This document shows positions 59,669-64,000 of a stretch of DNA of 64,000 nucleotides, in pieces (the stretch's first letter is position 1; the number at the start of each line of letters is the position of its first letter). The notes below the pieces were generated by a model. It was not told the DNA's origin. It did not search any database and saw only the letters and a list, made by a program, of their open reading frames with translations. Both the position numbers and the translations under genes were made by a program. The DNA comes from Trogon surrucura (lineage: Eukaryota; Chordata; Aves; Trogoniformes; Trogonidae): positions 17,467,001 to 17,531,000 of the forward strand of contig CM036618.1 of assembly GCA_020746105.1 (NCBI GenBank), given 5' to 3'.

Positions 59669-59687
59669 GTGGGGGGGGAGGGGGAGG
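59669..59687. repeat. G-rich run
   Basis: GGTGGGGGGGGAGGGGGAGG contains enough G for a possible G-quadruplex on the plus strand. No other context supports function. Confidence 0.7.
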
Positions 59688-62600
59688 TAGTTCCAGAGCT
59701 AAGAAAGCCTGTTTTTTCTACAAAATTGCACTGATTTTTAACTCAATTAACACAAAGCTGCTGTTCAGGCATCACCCATCTGTCGGAGATGCCCGCGGGG
59801 ACGGCTGCCGGAGGAGGCCTGGCAGAGGGACAGGCTGTGACAAGCCTTCCTTCCCGCAGCACCTTACACAGCCCCAACATCGACTCAAAGCTTTCCATGG
59901 CTTCCAGCCCTCTGTGTGTGTGGAGTCTGAAAAGCCAGAAAAGATGAAGGAGAAGAAAGAGAATTGGAGCAGGAGGAAAAGTCTCTGTTCCGAACTGGAT
60001 AGCCTGAAACCTTTTACGTTAACCCGCACTTTGAAGAGTAAGATTTCATCTGTCAAAAGCAGTCACGCGCCCTCTTATACCATCAGCACCCACTGTGGGG
60101 AAAGAGGTGGCCACCTCGCTCCCTGCCTGCCCAGGGATTGCAGAGACCAGCCAGGGGATCCTCTGCCTGATCCCAGCATGGAGCAGGGAAGGAAGCACTT
60201 GGTTCCTCCGAGTAACCCTGAGCATCTCTAGGAAGGGAGGTCCCCCTGCACCGAGCCTGAGGCGAGGGGCCCAGGGATGCAGAAGCCTCTGTCTGTCCAT
60301 CTAGCTCAGAAAATAAGTGTCTGAATAATCGCCTGGCCCTTATTTAAGGGCTTAAAAGGGCCCCAAGGGATCAAACAGATGGATTCAATAGCCAAAACAG
60401 GTTCTGCAGGCCAGTGCCCATCACAAACGCTGTTGTCCTGAGCCGGTTCACAGACATGGTTAGCTTCAAGTGCCGTGGTGGCCACTAAAAACTGATATTG
60501 AAAAAGAGCCTTACTGGAAGTTTTAAAAGGAGTGATTAATTTCAAATATTTTTGAAGTCAGCTTCACCCTGCAGGGCAGGACTAGAATGGTTTGGCACCT
60601 ACAGAAAGCTCTTTTAAACTTTCACCTGACCAGGTAACACAGCCTGAACCAACACAGAAACCTTGTGTGCCTCTGCCCACCCAGGGTGCTGCCTGACACT
60701 TGCCCAGGCAGGATGGGTGAGACAGGCTTGGAGGCTGGTGGGAAAGCCCCAGCCCTGACTAACCCTCTGCAGAGGGAAACATCTGGCCTCACTGGCCTTT
60801 CCTATGAAATAGGATACATACAAACTTCATGTCATCTGTCTGCTGTGAAGCAGGGGATTTTATTTTTGGACAATGTTAAGCTCCCGGCCTCAGTGAAGGC
60901 CCAGAGTAAATAGAGCTAAAAAACACATCCTTCCACTCCTGTGAGATTCATTAACGTCTGTTTTCACTGCATTTCCTCTGTTCTTGGGTTAGGAGGAAAA
61001 GGACACCAAGCTGACTTTCAGCACCACCCTGCAGTATCTCCACACGTTCTCCCAGCCTGTTTTCTTCAGCTCCGTTGCAAACCAGGCAGCCCCAGCTTCC
61101 CTTCACACAAATCCTCCCGTGGTCTCAGCCACGGGGCTTATCCCAGCCTATGTCTGCTGTGTTTTTTGGTCATGGTCAGCCTGAATCCGCCCCAGCTGAC
61201 TTCAGGCACCTACCTGGGGCACCCGTGTTGAGAGCCTGACCTTGACTAGATGGGTAGCCTCATGCTTGTACTCCCACCCTGCAGAGACAGCCAGTGCACG
61301 GGCTGATCCTTCACCTCCAGCTCTGGTCTATGAGCTGAGCCCATGCTCGAGCTCCCCGGAGCACACAGTGTGACACTGCCACTGAGCCCTCCTCCCTGAG
61401 CAAGCCTGAGCATCCATCCACCCATCCAGGGCAACCGTAAGGAAGTGGGAGGCTCAGACCAAGGGAGCAGCAGCTGGACACGGTCTCCATATGGGACAAA
61501 GCAATTGCACTGTCGCACTTTAAATGGGGTGGTTTAAAGAGCTGCCTTTCTCTGCCTGTTCCAAAGCCACTTTTTCCTCCCTGTTATTTACTGCTGCTCA
61601 GCACAGTCTTGCCAGGACACAGCTGGGGCTTACATTAAACAGGCAAGGCTGTCATGCACATGAAGACAGCTACAGTGCTACAGCTTCAAGACGGAGTCCA
61701 AGGGAAGGTGGCAATGGGTGAGGGACAAAGAAAAAAATACAAGCTGCCATCTTACATGTGATTTCCGTAATTCAAAGGAGTCATTTTAGTCAATCCACTG
61801 GTTAATGAGTCAGCGGCACTGGCACAAGGTCAAATCACAAATGGATAAGAGCATTTCTCCAATGCAATCATTTATTTCTCCATTTCTAGTCCTTCCTTGA
61901 AAAGCAGCACTAAAAAGGAGAGAGAAATCAGTTTTCCATCTCAAAGAGACTTACAAGAAACCACAAATGCCAGGCATGCCCCCTCCACCCTTGTCTCTTT
62001 TTATACCAGCCCAGTTCCCTAATCTGCTACAGCTGCCAGTTCTTTAACTGTGAGAAATATTTGTAACAGGCATTGTTGAATGTTACAGAAACACTGAAAA
62101 GCAACTGGACATCAATTAAGCAGCCTTATCCCTAAGCAGCAAAATATTGAAATGCAGGAAAGGTGAGCGATAACCAGCGATGGGTCAATGCAATGCACCA
62201 GCTTCATTAAAATTGATCTACGCATAAAAATAAATCCTCCTGAAGTACAGCTAGGGTTTCATCTTATTTGCATGTAATCTTCAGCATCAGCTGGCAGTAA
62301 CAAGATGACTAGATGACGGCAACAGAAAAACATGGTATTAATTATGTAAAATCCTCAGTTCTAGGTACTAAAGTACAGCAAAATCTTTACACTTTCAGAG
62401 TTCAGGAGAGTTCAAAGTAAGCTTTTTGGCTCCCATCCCTCCATCCCTCTCAGAGGACAGGAGACAGCAGCTGAAGCAGTACACTGTGATCAGCCCCTCC
62501 AGTCCTTCGACCATGCTGCTCTAGAGGGGTCAACCTTTGCTTCAAAATCATCTTTAGCCATCTCTTCCCTTCAGACATAATTTAGTTTATTAAAAGATAT

Positions 62601-62935
62601 AGAACAGAGAGACTGAAATGGCCATAAGACAGGAAGAACGGATAGAGGAGCTCAGGTATTATTCTTAGTTTTGACTGGTCTGTGGGGACATCTCTAGGTG
62701 GGACTCTGAAGCAGACAAAGCAGCAGAAGCAGATGAGTTTCCCTCATCACTGCCCTCTCCATGTTTGGAGGAGGCATTTAGTGAGCATCCATCCCAGCCA
62801 TCATGGATGTTATTTCTACATGTCCTTCCAGTTGTTTCCATCAAACCTAAATCCCTCAAGCATTTTGCACATTTTGCTGAGACTGGGCAGCTGCTTTGAA
62901 AAGCAAACAGGACTGAGAATACATCCTTTGTCGAA

Positions 62936-63530
62936 ATCATAGAATCATAGAACAGTTCAGGTTGGAAAAGACCCTTGGGATCATCGAGTCCAACCATTAA
63001 CCCTACACTACAAGTTCGCCCCTAAACCATATCACCCAACACCACATCTAAGCAACACTTAAACACATCCAGGGATGGCGACTCAACCCCCCCCCCCAGG
63101 CAGTCTGTTCCAGTGTCTGACCACTCTTTCCGTGAAGAATTTCTTCCTAATGTCCAGCCTAAACCTACCCTGTTGCAAATTGAAACCATTCCCCCTGGTT
63201 CTGTCCCTAATGACCTGTGAGAAGAGACCAGCACCAACCTCTCTACAATGTCCTTTCAAGTAATTGTAGAGCATGATGAGGTCCCCCCTCAGCCTCCTCT
63301 TCCTTAAACTGAACAGTCCCAGCTCCCTCAATCGCTCCTCATAAGGTCTATTCTCCAGGCACTTCACCAGCTTTGTTGCCCTTTTCTGCACTCGCTCCAA
63401 CACCTCGATATCTCTCTTATACTGAGGTGCCCAAAACTGAACACAATACTCAAGGTGTGGCCTCACCAGTGCTGAGTACAGGGGGACAATCACCTCCCTA
63501 CTCCTGCTGGTCACTGATGCTGTTACAGCC
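62936..63530 (-). mobile_element. CR1 LINE 3' fragment, about 595 bp
   Basis: The best-preserved ORF2 C-terminus in the window. One minus-strand frame, 63532-63083, runs from [20 protein letters not shown] through [40 protein letters not shown] and [20 protein letters not shown] to [20 protein letters not shown]. It is then lost in an 11-bp G run in sense (C run at 63087-63097 in plus), where related copies keep coding. The 3' UTR and a double ATAGAATC tail end at 62936. It is young compared with its neighbours and 5'-truncated. Confidence 0.95.
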
Positions 63531-64000
63531 ATCCTGATTTACTGATCTTTGCTCTGCCAAAGGTACCCTAAGAAAGGTTGCGATCAGAAATAAGACTGCA
63601 TCTGCAATGAGGTGAGACAATACACTACACCTGAGCTTTTTCTGACCCTGGAATATAGTTTCAGCCCAGGACAAAATTTCACAGATTTACACAGCCTTTT
63701 CTAGTTTCCGAAAGAAACAGTTCTCTTTCACACTTTTATTACAATTTTTGGTGAGATGAAACTGAACAAACTTGAGTGATTGGGACATATGGCACGACAA
63801 GCAATAAGGACCATTTCAGACAAGCATTTTTCATTTATACTGCTCTATCTTATTACACTGAGACTGTTGACCTTATTAAGAATGAGTTTAACAGCCCACT
63901 TCAGAAAGATCTGCATATGGACCTGAGTGTTAAACTGAGTGCTTGGAAGCCATATTAAATCAGATAAAGATTGACAGCTTGCTGTTTCTATCCTATTAGT
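63531..64000. other. Unique sequence, no gene seen
   Basis: Flanking DNA of the last CR1. No repeat or exon was recognised up to the window edge. Confidence 0.55.

Larger units (their letters stand above)
57753..62935. other. Unique sequence with homopolymer tracts
   Basis: No LINE or LTR was recognised. It holds A19 (57890-57908), C15 (59050-59064) and a G-rich run (59669-59687). A 206-codon open frame at 59611-60231 crosses the G run and lacks a domain. About 61740-62360 is AT-rich, repeat-free and contains an octamer ATTTGCAT (62266-62273); it has the look of conserved non-coding DNA. Confidence 0.5.

Noticed and set aside
59611..60231. 206-codon plus-strand open frame
   Set aside because: It runs through a G homopolymer and purine-rich DNA, has mixed composition with no domain, and the opposite strand is also widely open.

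Overview
This window is nuclear DNA from a bird, most probably a neoavian (non-galliform) species. The diagnosis rests on its repeats. There are at least 14 recognisable pieces of CR1 LINE, most with the CR1 3' ending (blocks like GGTCCCTTCCAACC followed by ATTCTATG or ATTCTGTG tails). There are also three solo LTRs of avian endogenous-retrovirus type. Codons, operons, ribosome-binding sites or CRISPR structure of a microbial genome are absent. No complete protein-coding gene was recognised. The DNA reads as intergenic or long-intron sequence with dispersed retroelement relics.

Layout. Positions 30-480 (minus) hold a broken coding-like relic of unrecognised family. 655-775 is a CR1 tail. 1475-4640 is the largest element, a CR1 carrying the end of ORF1 and most of a broken ORF2 whose endonuclease and reverse transcriptase lack key catalytic residues. 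5333-9436 holds two young-looking CR1 3' fragments (+) and an older minus-strand one. 9437-22157 is mostly unique DNA with one short CR1 and one candidate exon. A solo LTR lies at 22158-22748. A very old CR1-like LINE lies at about 24900-26210 (minus) and is recognisable only at protein level. 29190-29345 is a CR1 tail that has grown into an (ATTCT)n microsatellite. A second LTR family occupies 31187-31940, and a 1.4-kb minus-strand CR1 occupies 32885-34260. 35417-45696 is the longest low-repeat stretch. 45697-55643 has four elements or relics plus three candidate exons on the plus strand (46750-46821, 51256-51372, 54576-54628). A second copy of the first LTR family is at 55644-56212. Two minus-strand CR1 copies end the window (57198-57752 and 62936-63530).

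What works together: nothing that can be shown. The CR1 copies are 5'-truncated or inactivated and the LTRs have no internal viral genes. The best evidence for a hidden transcription unit is the trio of plus-strand exon-like segments between 46.7 and 54.6 kb, and that remains inference. The clearest unusual event is at 46043-46080, where a short segment looks copied from a site 880 bp downstream, with microhomology at both joints. No new multi-gene biological system was found.
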